Source: an uncultured Aquimarina sp. | Lineage (GTDB): Bacteria > Bacteroidota > Bacteroidia > Flavobacteriales > Flavobacteriaceae | Direction: 5' to 3' | Assembly: GCA_947498455.1 (NCBI GenBank) | Contig: CANMKK010000001.1 | Span: 124,001-188,000, forward strand | DNA: 64,000 bases | Shown here: in pieces, positions 1-6,940 of the stretch | How the letters are laid out: every line of letters starts with the position of its first letter | Numbering within the stretch: the stretch's first letter is position 1 | Translations under genes and position numbers: made by a program | Notes under the pieces: generated by a model | Told to the model about the DNA's origin: nothing | The model's input: only the letters and a program-made list of their open reading frames with translations | Database searches by the model: none

Positions 1-2
1 CC

Positions 3-53
3 ACGCGTAAGACAGGAAAACGGGGGTCTAAAAAACAAGCTGCTACAGCTTAA
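3..53 (+). CDS. C-terminal end of an unidentified protein (partial)
   Basis: An open frame enters from the left edge and stops at a TAA at 51-53. The visible tail is 16 residues, basic and Ala-rich, ending in KKQAATA. An intrinsic terminator hairpin follows about 20 bases later, as expected for a real gene end. The protein cannot be identified from this fragment. Confidence 0.5.
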   Translation, partial: TRKTGKRGSKKQAATA

Positions 54-73
54 ATAATCATCGTCACTTTTAG

Positions 74-112
74 CTATAGGGAATCACTTCATTGAGGTTC
101 CCTTCTTTTTTT
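74..112 (+). terminator. Intrinsic terminator, first of two near-identical copies
   Basis: The stem GGGAATC pairs with GGTTCCC (one wobble pair) around a loop containing ACTTCATTG, followed by a T-rich run. It lies just after the stop at 53. A nearly identical copy occurs at 391-425 after the next gene. Confidence 0.7.
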
Positions 113-130
113 AACTATAAATCATGTAAC

Positions 131-373
131 ATGGCACAAGGAGAAGATATTTATCTAGGGAATGCGAAACCGCATTGGAAGTTCGACCAAACATTGGTCT
201 GGAGTATTGATGTGGAAGAGTTAACTGAATTGCTACAAAATGCAACTGCACCCTATCAGTACAAGCACAATGGCAGAATACGTTTGAATGTACATATTAC
301 CAAACGTAGAACATCTGTCGAGAGTGGTAGTACACATTTTATCAAGGTCGATACCTATGTAAAAACACATTAG
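131..373 (+). CDS. Small hypothetical protein of the mobile element
   Basis: This 80-residue protein is not one I recognise. I chose the ATG at 131 (MAQGEDIYLGNAKPHW) because the upstream in-frame extension to 92 would run through the preceding terminator. The protein is soluble, with a charged helical middle (DVEELTELLQNA) and a strand-rich end. No signal peptide or membrane segment is visible. The gene sits between two near-identical terminator hairpins, so it is probably a single-gene unit. Its place upstream of radC and the primase suggests accessory element cargo or a DNA-processing role, but no function can be assigned. Confidence 0.6.
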   Translation: MAQGEDIYLGNAKPHWKFDQTLVWSIDVEELTELLQNATAPYQYKHNGRIRLNVHITKRRTSVESGSTHFIKVDTYVKTH

Positions 374-390
374 CGTATCCATCTCTTAAC

Positions 391-425
391 CTATAGGGAA
401 TCACTTCATTGCGATTCCCTTCTTT
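391..425 (+). terminator. Intrinsic terminator, second copy
   Basis: The stem GGGAATC/GATTCCC is a perfect 7-bp pair with the same loop as the copy at 74-112, followed by TTCTTT. It ends the 80-residue gene. The G-to-A difference from the first copy turns a wobble pair into a Watson-Crick pair, so the structure is kept. Confidence 0.7.
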
Positions 426-429
426 GTGT

Positions 430-786
430 CTACATGGCTTAATTACATTATCTTGATAGCTGACACTTTTATTCTGCGAATTGGCACTTTTTCTACGCAC
501 ATCCTGAATGTGCACAGACAGTAAAACATCCCTAAGTATTAATGTTTACAAGGGTTCAAACCATTTCTTCCTATCTCTTATCAATGACACTTTTATTGAA
601 TTTTAAATGTGTCGTTCAGGGGGATATGCTTTCCTAATTTTATCTTATTCTCAATCGTCAGGCGGCTTTATGTATTCGGTCAGACATTGAGTAGCAAAGA
701 TAGCATATGGCTTGGAGAGCAGCATGATGCATTGCAATATACCGAAAACTGCAAACCAAGCCATAGGCTGATACAAGTGGCATACA
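430..786. other. Non-coding gap with a repeated TGACACTTTTATT motif
   Basis: No convincing gene lies here. The 13-base motif TGACACTTTTATT occurs at 461-473 and 585-597. The second copy forms a hairpin with GTGTC about 20 bases downstream. GGCACTTTTTC at 483-493 is a related partial copy. Spaced CACTTTT repeats of this kind are found at the ends of IS21-family elements, so this may be an IS end remnant, but no transposase is present. Confidence 0.35.
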
Positions 787-1275
787 ATGTCTAACCTAAA
801 ATACAACAGCATGAAGACAACAAACAGATTTCCGAACAAAGTAGCTGAAGCCAAAATTATTTATGCAAACGAAGTAAAATCCAGTGACCGTGTTAAAATC
901 AACTGGTCAAAAGATGCCGCCCAATTATTTAGAGAATCTTGGGATGATGATACGATTGATGCATTTGAAACATTCAAAGCCATGTATGTAAATCGAGCCA
1001 ATCAGGTGCTTGGCATTGTGACCATTTCTACAGGCGGAATCGCCTATGCATTGGCTGACCCTGCCAAGATATTTTGTGGCGCCATTAAGTGTTTAGCAGC
1101 TGGTATTATATTATGTCACAATCACCCCAGCGGACGATTAACTCCTAGCCAGTCAGATAAGGAACTCACAGAACGAATGACACAAGTAGGTGAAATTCTT
1201 GGCATCAAGATACTCGATCACCTCATCATCACCAGAGAGGGGTATCGATCAATGTGTGATGAAGAGGAACTATAA
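787..1275 (+). CDS. radC: RadC-like JAB/MPN domain protein
   Basis: This 162-residue protein belongs to the RadC (DUF2466) family of JAB-domain putative metalloproteases carried by many Bacteroidetes mobile elements; the biological role of the family is unresolved. The JAMM metal-binding motif is intact: H111, H113, S121 and D124 in HNHPSGRLTPSQSD. The N-terminal helix-hairpin-helix part of chromosomal RadC is missing, and only a short leader precedes the JAB domain, which is typical of element-borne copies. An alternative start is Met9 (811). The primase gene follows 56 bases later on the same strand, so the two are probably cotranscribed. The family call is secure. Confidence 0.9.
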   Translation: MSNLKYNSMKTTNRFPNKVAEAKIIYANEVKSSDRVKINWSKDAAQLFRESWDDDTIDAFETFKAMYVNRANQVLGIVTISTGGIAYALADPAKIFCGAIKCLAAGIILCHNHPSGRLTPSQSDKELTERMTQVGEILGIKILDHLIITREGYRSMCDEEEL

Positions 1276-1331
1276 GCCCCTTTCCTCTTCCAAACAAAGA
1301 ATATATAAACTCATCCCTGAAGCGAGGAACC

Positions 1332-2267
1332 ATGAAATACGAAGATGCCAAAAATATATCATTGCCCCATCTGTTACAGCAATTGAATCACCAGCCTGTT
1401 CAGGGTAAGGGGTCTGCTCGTAAATTATGGTATCTATCACCGTTCCGTGAAGAGAGTACCCCAAGCTTCAAAGTAGAATATAAAAGCGGAGGCTGGGTCT
1501 GGTATGATTTCGGGCTGGGAAAAGGCGGTAATATATTCAGCTTTGTGATGGAATTAAACAACATCAACCCAAAAGACTTTGGTGCAATCATGGCATTTCT
1601 GCGACCCTATGCATCACTTGATACTAAAGTTCACGTAACACATGAAGTATATAGCAAAGATGAAGAATCCGGCATTACCATTGAATCCGTCAAACCACTC
1701 AAGCACCCTGCCCTGATTAACTATTTATCCTCCCGCAAGATTCCAAAGCATATTGCGACTATGAAACTATCACCTTTGGGTAAAACCATCATTACTCCCT
1801 CCTCTATTACCAGACCCATCATTCAGGAAATAAATTTTATTCTGCACAAAACTGAGAGGATGTATTTTGCACTTGGGTTTGAAAATGACAAAGGCGGTTT
1901 CGAAATCAGGAACAAATACCACAAGCTTGCCTGTTCACCCAAAAACTTCACCACATTTAAGGGGCAAGACGACACCACCATTGAAATTTTTGAGGGCTTC
2001 TTTGATTTTATGTCCGCTATTGTGATCGGTGGATATAAAAACACATTACCCAATGATGTATTGGTGTTGAACTCACTGGCGTTTATTCCAATGGCTATTG
2101 AGTTTATTCAAAGCCTGAACTACCACACCATTATCACATGGTTGGACACCAACGCCCATAGCGCCAGAAAACAATTCAGCCCCCTCACCTACCACATAGA
2201 TCATCGGCATAAATTGTATGCAGATTACGATGATCTGAATGAGTGGTTGGTTAAGAGAAACTTATAA
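1332..2267 (+). CDS. Toprim-domain DNA primase-like protein
   Basis: The 311-residue protein resembles mobile-element primases with an N-terminal CHC2-type fold and a C-terminal Toprim_2 domain. The N-terminus has the family pattern YLSPFREESTPSF (residues 34-46) and GLGKGGNIFSF, but the Cys/His zinc ligands of a true CHC2 finger are absent. The Toprim part shows EGFFDFMSA near 221 for the conserved glutamate, TWLDTN near 269 for the acidic motif (usually LDND), and DLNEWL near the C-terminus. It probably primes or processes DNA during transfer or replication of the element. Loss of the zinc ligands is common in Bacteroidetes mobile copies, so activity is uncertain. Confidence 0.8.
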   Translation: MKYEDAKNISLPHLLQQLNHQPVQGKGSARKLWYLSPFREESTPSFKVEYKSGGWVWYDFGLGKGGNIFSFVMELNNINPKDFGAIMAFLRPYASLDTKVHVTHEVYSKDEESGITIESVKPLKHPALINYLSSRKIPKHIATMKLSPLGKTIITPSSITRPIIQEINFILHKTERMYFALGFENDKGGFEIRNKYHKLACSPKNFTTFKGQDDTTIEIFEGFFDFMSAIVIGGYKNTLPNDVLVLNSLAFIPMAIEFIQSLNYHTIITWLDTNAHSARKQFSPLTYHIDHRHKLYADYDDLNEWLVKRNL

Positions 2268-2626
2268 TAAAAGTAATAACAAATCAAAGTGTATTATGGA
2301 AAAAAGGCGTTGCCCCTAAAGTATAATTACTCCATCCTCTAAGAAATAAAAAAACCTATAATCATTGATGACATTAGATTTTAAAGAATTATTTCATTAA
2401 TGAATGAATACAATAAAGAAAAAAAGAAAACTTTCTTTCTTTATTGATAACATGATTTCTAGCAAGATAACTTGATATAATGATTGTTAGCAATAAAGAT
2501 ATAATGCAATAATACATCAATGACAGAAAACAAATAATCAATATTAATATAAAGTATGCTATCAACTTGCCAATTTTCATAGTTAATGTATTGGTTGAAT
2601 TCATAATAATGAATCAGGAGTAGTAA
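2268..2626. other. AT-rich gap upstream of parA
   Basis: This gap separates the primase from parA and is very AT-rich. TATAAT sequences at 2476-2481 and 2500-2505 could be -10 boxes for parA, but no convincing -35 box is spaced correctly. A minus-strand frame of 71 hydrophobic residues (2389-2604) exists; its composition is what AT-rich DNA gives by chance, so I do not call it a gene. Confidence 0.4.
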
Positions 2627-3325
2627 ATGCCTAATATTGTGGTCGCTTCATCGAAAGGAGGAGCAGGTAAGACAACCTTATGTATGGTGATAGCCTCTGA
2701 AATGAGCAGACAGGGTATCGAATTGACAATTATTGACGCAGACCCAAATCAACATTTCGCTGATTGGGGCAGAGATGCTGGATTCAAAAATGTCATATCC
2801 AGTTCTCAAAATAATATCATTACCGATATTAAAGAAGCTCAAACAAAAACGGCATTCGTAATTGTTGATCTTGAAGGTACGGCCAATGTAACAATGGGAT
2901 ACGCCATTAACCTATCAGATTTCGTTGTAATACCTTGCCAAACTTCCGATTTAGATGGTAAAGAAGCGGTAAAAGTAATTAACTTTATACGTGAACAAGA
3001 TGAATTCAAGGCATCCGCAACCAAGTTTGCCATATTGCGTACTAAAACTTCTGCATTAAGACCAACAAATATTGAAAAAGCTCTTATAGATGACTTTAAA
3101 AGTATAGGATGCAAGGTTCTCAAAAATCGTTTACTTGAACTTGTTGCTTACCGTACCATTATATCTAATAGATGTATGCTTCACGATTTGAAAACTACAA
3201 CGAAGAAACAAGAAGAAGCTAAACAAAATGCCATTGAAATAGCTCACGATATAACATTAGAAATCGTTGAAATGGCAGTAGAAGAAGTTAAAGTAAAAAA
3301 TGTTAAGGAGTTGCAAGATGCCTGA
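2627..3325 (+). CDS. parA: ParA-family partition ATPase
   Basis: The 232-residue protein is a small ParA/MinD-type ATPase that segregates low-copy replicons. The deviant Walker A motif KGGAGKTT is at residues 10-17, the switch I region DADPN at 37-41 and Walker B VIVDLEG at 78-84. There is no N-terminal helix-turn-helix, so it is the short ParA type. The start is supported by an SD sequence (CAGGAG) seven bases upstream, which is unusual for this host. The N-terminal layout (VVASSKGGAGKTT, IIDADPNQHFADW) resembles alphaproteobacterial plasmid ParA proteins. It overlaps the next gene by 8 bases, forming a partition operon. Family call secure; origin inferred. Confidence 0.92.
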   Translation: MPNIVVASSKGGAGKTTLCMVIASEMSRQGIELTIIDADPNQHFADWGRDAGFKNVISSSQNNIITDIKEAQTKTAFVIVDLEGTANVTMGYAINLSDFVVIPCQTSDLDGKEAVKVINFIREQDEFKASATKFAILRTKTSALRPTNIEKALIDDFKSIGCKVLKNRLLELVAYRTIISNRCMLHDLKTTTKKQEEAKQNAIEIAHDITLEIVEMAVEEVKVKNVKELQDA

Positions 3326-3680
3326 AGAAAGACAATCACTTGCTAATTTAGCCAAAAAGGTTCCTTTGAAACCAAATGATACATCGGAAACGGAAATAAA
3401 CGAAGAAGAAATCAAAAAAACTGCATCTATTGCAGGTTTTACTTCTCGTGAACCGGAACCTACAATTAAACCCAGAAACAAGTATGTAGAACCATTCACT
3501 GTAAAACTGCGAGTAGGGATGCCCGACATCATAGATGATATTCGTGATAATTTGAAAAAGAAAGAAGGAAGAAGGCCCACTCTACAAGAACTACAAGACA
3601 GACTTATTAAAGCCTACTTGAAGGAAGAAGGGATGATGGATTTAATAGTAAGATTTGATAAAATTGTGGATGGTTCTTAA
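3318..3680 (+). CDS. Probable ParA partner / centromere-binding protein
   Basis: This 120-residue protein starts at the ATG at 3318, inside the end of parA, with a strong SD sequence (AAGGAG). The first 55 residues are polar and probably disordered. The C-terminal half (about 57-120) has EPFTVKLRVGMPDIIDDI and a charged helix rich in Lys and Arg, compatible with a small DNA-binding fold such as ribbon-helix-helix, although I cannot prove the fold. Overlap with parA and position just before the replication initiator make it the likely ParB-equivalent adaptor. No ParB nuclease-like domain is present. Confidence 0.6.
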   Translation: MPEERQSLANLAKKVPLKPNDTSETEINEEEIKKTASIAGFTSREPEPTIKPRNKYVEPFTVKLRVGMPDIIDDIRDNLKKKEGRRPTLQELQDRLIKAYLKEEGMMDLIVRFDKIVDGS

Positions 3681-3700
3681 ACATTTAAGTAAGACAGGTT

Positions 3701-5086
3701 TTAAAGAAGCATTCCTTGCTTTGTTTCAATTTTATAGCCAGAAGAATACCTATTACATTCGGTAATGTAATAACCGTACATTTCAAAAGCCCAATTCATA
3801 AATCGCGTGGAATAGTTACCAAATTTACTACTATAAAAACTGTTTATAGCAAGTTCATAGTATTCGCTCTCAGCATTGATAACTCCATCTTTTAATAAGC
3901 TTTTTCCCCAGAATTGGCACTCTGGCATTTCTTTAACATAATTCTCGAATTCTTTCCAATGAGTTGATTCAAGATTATTCTCAAAGGTTGATCTAAATAA
4001 TAGAAGATCTTTATCATATAGAACATTAAAATCATTCTTTAGAGCTTCTACTTTGATTTGTTCCCGCTTTTCTGCATCTTTTTTAGCAGTATAAGCATCA
4101 ATTTTGGATTGCTTTTTATCCTCGGCCTTAAGTTCCCGTTCACTCATAGAAGCAACAGGGCTATCCGAATTTAACACTGTCCATAAATATCCACCTAGAT
4201 TACTTTTTATTTGACCTTGTTTATGCCGAAAAATAACGGCATCTAATTTTTGACGAATTTCTACTTCATCTTTTAAAGCCATAATTTCATTTATTCTTTT
4301 AGATGATAATCCACATTGTATCAATTCTTTAACTAACGGGATGTTTTCCTCAATTTCATCATCATTTTTGTTAATAACTGCATGGTTGATTTCAATCTCC
4401 AGCTCAATTGCTACAACAGATCTTCCATTTTTCTTTTCGATGAAAGGTTCTTTGAATGTAAGATCGCAATCTTTATCCAAATCTTTTTTCGCCTGAAGAA
4501 GAACATATTTTTTAAAATCTCCGTAGCTGGGGTACTTATTTCCCAATGATAACATTTTTCGTAAATCTTCAACGTCCATGTCTACTTTTTTACGCCATTT
4601 GTTTTCATTTAATAATTGATAGATTCTTTGTGAGTGAATACTCTCAGGTAATCCCGCATATTTTAAAAAATAGCTTGTGTAGTTCTCTTGAAGGTTGAGG
4701 AAATCTTCTTCCAACTTATTATCCAATTGGACATAAATCCCTTTCTTACTAGGCTTGTATTGAACGTTTGAAACAAAATTACCTTTTATCCAGCCACCAT
4801 CAGAGGTTTGTTTTTCATATTGTTTATCCAATAAACCTTCAGCAATCTTTTTCAGTTCATTATTTGAGATATTACGTTTTGTTCTCGACAATTTTTTATA
4901 ATCTGATAGCAAAATAAGATAGGGCTTGAAATGCGTATCACTTTTTTGAATTTGACTAAAGGTCATTAGAAGAATTCTATGTTCCGCTGCTGTCATACGA
5001 TAACGAGCGTTAACCAAAGAATTACTTTGGAATACTTTGGTACGATCTGTAATTAGAGATAGTGCTAGTTGAGACATATCGATCAT
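3701..5086 (-). CDS. Rep_3 superfamily replication initiator (RepB-like)
   Basis: The 461-residue protein has the hallmarks of Rep_3 (Initiator Replication protein, PF01051) plasmid initiators: NSLVNARYRMTAAEHRILL near residues 22-40, then two winged-helix segments, including SIHSQRIYQLLNENKW near 150-165. Rep_3 proteins bind iterons beside their gene to start replication, and about ten iterons lie directly upstream at 5144-5634. The protein has a long Lys/Glu-rich extension after about residue 235 that core Rep_3 proteins lack. Met4 at 5077 is an alternative start with GGTAGG upstream. It is convergent with the parA operon. The initiator call is strong; whether it is active after integration is unknown. 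Confidence 0.88.
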   Translation of the reverse strand: MIDMSQLALSLITDRTKVFQSNSLVNARYRMTAAEHRILLMTFSQIQKSDTHFKPYLILLSDYKKLSRTKRNISNNELKKIAEGLLDKQYEKQTSDGGWIKGNFVSNVQYKPSKKGIYVQLDNKLEEDFLNLQENYTSYFLKYAGLPESIHSQRIYQLLNENKWRKKVDMDVEDLRKMLSLGNKYPSYGDFKKYVLLQAKKDLDKDCDLTFKEPFIEKKNGRSVVAIELEIEINHAVINKNDDEIEENIPLVKELIQCGLSSKRINEIMALKDEVEIRQKLDAVIFRHKQGQIKSNLGGYLWTVLNSDSPVASMSERELKAEDKKQSKIDAYTAKKDAEKREQIKVEALKNDFNVLYDKDLLLFRSTFENNLESTHWKEFENYVKEMPECQFWGKSLLKDGVINAESEYYELAINSFYSSKFGNYSTRFMNWAFEMYGYYITECNRYSSGYKIETKQGMLL

Positions 5087-5143
5087 CCTACCTTGAGCCG
5101 AAACTATGATCTAAAGCAAAACTTTGGTCAACTTATTTTCATT

Positions 5144-5634
5144 AAACTCCCAAATCCCTCGTTTTTGATATTTTACTTTCTAAACTCCCAAATCCCTCGT
5201 TTTATACTATAAGCCATTGATTTATATATAAAATAATATATTTCATCATTAAATAATAACTTAATCATAGCCTTAACCTAGATACTTTCCCAAATCTCTC
5301 GTTTTTCATGGTCATTTATCCATCATAAAGTCCTTATCAATACAAAGTTTTCTAGATGACCTCCCAAATCCCTCGTTTTAAAGGCTTTTTTGTTATTAAG
5401 CATAAGCTATCTAATGTAATATTTCCTAAATCCCTCGTTTTAACTCCCAAATCCCTCGTGATATTTCCCAAATCTCTCTCCATATTTCCTAAATCCCTCG
5501 TTTTAACTCCCAAATCCCTCGTTTTAAACCAAGTAAATAACTAAATTTTAAGAGTATTTCGAATCAGAAACAAAAACTCTTAAACTTATTTAAACATCAA
5601 ACTCTACTCATAACTCCCAAATCCCTCGTTTTAA
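5144..5634 (+). repeat. Iteron array: predicted replication origin
   Basis: About ten copies of a 19-22 bp repeat with consensus ACTCCCAAATCCCTCGTTTT lie just upstream of the Rep gene. Clear copies begin near 5144, 5182, 5286, 5359, 5419, 5442, 5461, 5482, 5505 and 5611. Some have TTTCCTAAATCCC or AAATCTCTC variants. The copies from 5419 to 5525 are head to tail in about 21-23 base steps; the others are spaced irregularly. All have the same orientation, and the DNA between them is very AT-rich, as expected of a melting region. Spurious PKSL-repeat reading frames across this array are by-products of the repeats. Confidence 0.85.
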
Positions 5635-6426
5635 AAAATAATGAATGACTATGCTTTGCATAGCCATAAGATATTAATTAGTGTGACTTCGCACACATAC
5701 TACCAACCTACGCCCATTGCTTTGCAATGCCATTAATGCATTCGCTATTCGCTCATAAATAATATATAATTGGAGTTTGTGGTAATATCTAGTACCAACT
5801 ACCAATATCGAATCCGTGGAAACACCCAAAGGGCTTGGCAAGTATAAGTTCGGGAGGTGAGGGTGACTTCAGAATGCCGCCAAATTGCACAGAGCTTGTT
5901 GCAGGGTGGGGTAATAGGATGTCAGAAGGAAAACCACCTATAATTTATTTACCCCACTGTATGAGGCTAAAAACGACTTTTTTGCTAAGATACTTTCTTC
6001 GATGTGAGTAGAAAACCAAAGTGGTAGTTTTAACCCTGAGTGCAAGGCGAGGGAGGCGCATCCATAAAATGACCCAAATTCCTTGTAGCTTTTGAAAAGC
6101 CGCCGCCAAAAATTTGTGTATCACACATAAAAATTAATCATATTTCGCTTGAGTTAGCTCATTTTTTGTTCAATATTACCCATGCAGCCTGCATATAGCA
6201 GGTTGTGGGGATCGTTACCCCTGATATAAACCAGTGCGGCTCATGCTGAAGTTCGTCAATGGTCTGCCATGTTCACCCATCCGGAAAATCTAAAGAGCCG
6301 GATGGCGGTGTGCTGTCCAGGCTAACGCTAAAAGCATCGCGCCTGCTTCTCTGGTTGCAGGTTTAACGACATCCGGCATTTTTATGGATGTGTCTCCCCT
6401 TAATGAAAATGAAGAGGAGATCGTAT
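5635..6426. other. Structured non-coding region between origin and XRE gene
   Basis: No reading frame of useful length occurs here. Three small hairpins sit at 5649-5663 (CTATGC/GCATAG, TTT loop), 5681-5696 (GTGTG/CACAC) and 5715-5729 (CATTGC/GCAATG, TTT loop). The stretch from 5800 to 6400 is clearly more GC-rich than its surroundings and has further hairpins, including CCTGC/GCAGG at 6188-6202 and GGGG/CCCC near 6207-6221. The region could hold a partition site, a transfer origin or a regulatory RNA; nothing in the sequence settles which. Confidence 0.5.
6277..6377 (+). promoter_or_regulatory. Mutually exclusive hairpins upstream of the XRE gene
   Basis: Three complementary segments share a core: CCATCCGG at 6277-6284, GCCGGATGG at 6297-6305 and CATCCGGC at 6370-6377. 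The middle one can pair perfectly over 8 bp with either the first (13-base loop) or the third (65-base loop). The third lies 50 bases before the XRE start codon and is followed by ATTTTTATG. This is the arrangement of an attenuator or riboswitch-like leader. A T-rich run follows the third segment but is short. The function is inferred from pairing only. Confidence 0.45.
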
Positions 6427-6795
6427 ATGTCAATCCATCCCGTCGATATTCATGTTGGAAAACAACTCAGGATTCGACGAAATCAACTTGGAATATCTCA
6501 AAATGAACTAGCCAAGAGTGTAGGGGTCACATTTCAGCAAATTCAAAAATATGAACGAGGTAACAATCGTATCTCTAGTAGCCGGTTATATGAATTGGCA
6601 AATGTTCTTAATTGCTCAGTAGATCTTTTTTTTAAAGGGCTTAATAAAGAATCTTGTGATTCTGAAGTATTAAAAGAAGCCTTAATTAACGACACAGAAT
6701 GGATCAAGGTAAGGACTGATTTTTGCAATTTATCTCTAGAATCACAAAAAGCGGTGCGAAAACTCATCAAACATCTTGCAATGTCAGATGATTAA
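6427..6795 (+). CDS. XRE-family transcriptional regulator, proteobacterial type
   Basis: The 122-residue protein has a Cro/CI-type helix-turn-helix at about residues 10-68 (VGKQLRIRRNQLGISQNELA, then TFQQIQKYERG at 35-45, then SSRLYELANVL) and a C-terminal helical tail that may mediate dimerisation. The start at 6427 is fixed by an AGGAG sequence seven bases upstream; the longer frame from 6388 lacks this support. The sequence pattern is characteristic of small alphaproteobacterial regulators rather than Bacteroidetes ones. It is convergent with the integrase and shares a terminator with it. It probably controls copy number, partition or integrase expression of the element. Confidence 0.88.
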   Translation: MSIHPVDIHVGKQLRIRRNQLGISQNELAKSVGVTFQQIQKYERGNNRISSSRLYELANVLNCSVDLFFKGLNKESCDSEVLKEALINDTEWIKVRTDFCNLSLESQKAVRKLIKHLAMSDD

Positions 6796-6868
6796 TAAAG
6801 ACGAATATCGAAACTAGTATACCAACGGAAGTAAAGTGAACGAATGTTGTACCAATAAAAACAAAAAA

Positions 6869-6892
6869 CCCTGAGCTGTTATATACTCAGGG
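6869..6892. terminator. Bidirectional terminator between XRE and integrase genes
   Basis: CCCTGAG and CTCAGGG form a perfect 7-bp stem. An A run precedes it and a T run follows it, so it can work on both strands. It lies between two convergent genes. Confidence 0.8.
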
Positions 6893-6940
6893 CTTTTTCC
6901 GTTGGTCTACTAGGACTCGAATCTAAATTCCTAATAATTC

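Noticed and set aside
609..794. 61-residue plus-strand frame before radC
   Set aside because: No family-like features; it overlaps the radC start and an opposite-strand frame equally long.
2389..2604. 71-residue hydrophobic minus-strand frame
   Set aside because: AT-rich DNA gives Ile/Leu-rich frames by chance; the frame overlaps the parA upstream region.
5356..5544. Plus-strand frame of repeating PKSL
   Set aside because: It is the iteron array read in frame; overlaps the predicted origin.
5144..5634. CRISPR array
   Set aside because: The repeats are too short and spacers irregular or absent; no cas genes. The context is a Rep origin.
6188..6222. tRNA-like lower arms (CCTGC/GCAGG then GGGG/CCCC)
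   Set aside because: The anticodon-like loop is 5 bases instead of 7 and no acceptor stem pairs. Treated as general RNA structure.
6900..6930. GGACTCGAATC resembling the complement of a tRNA T arm, beside the integrase stop
   Set aside because: The flanking bases do not form a T stem or acceptor; the match is only to the loop.
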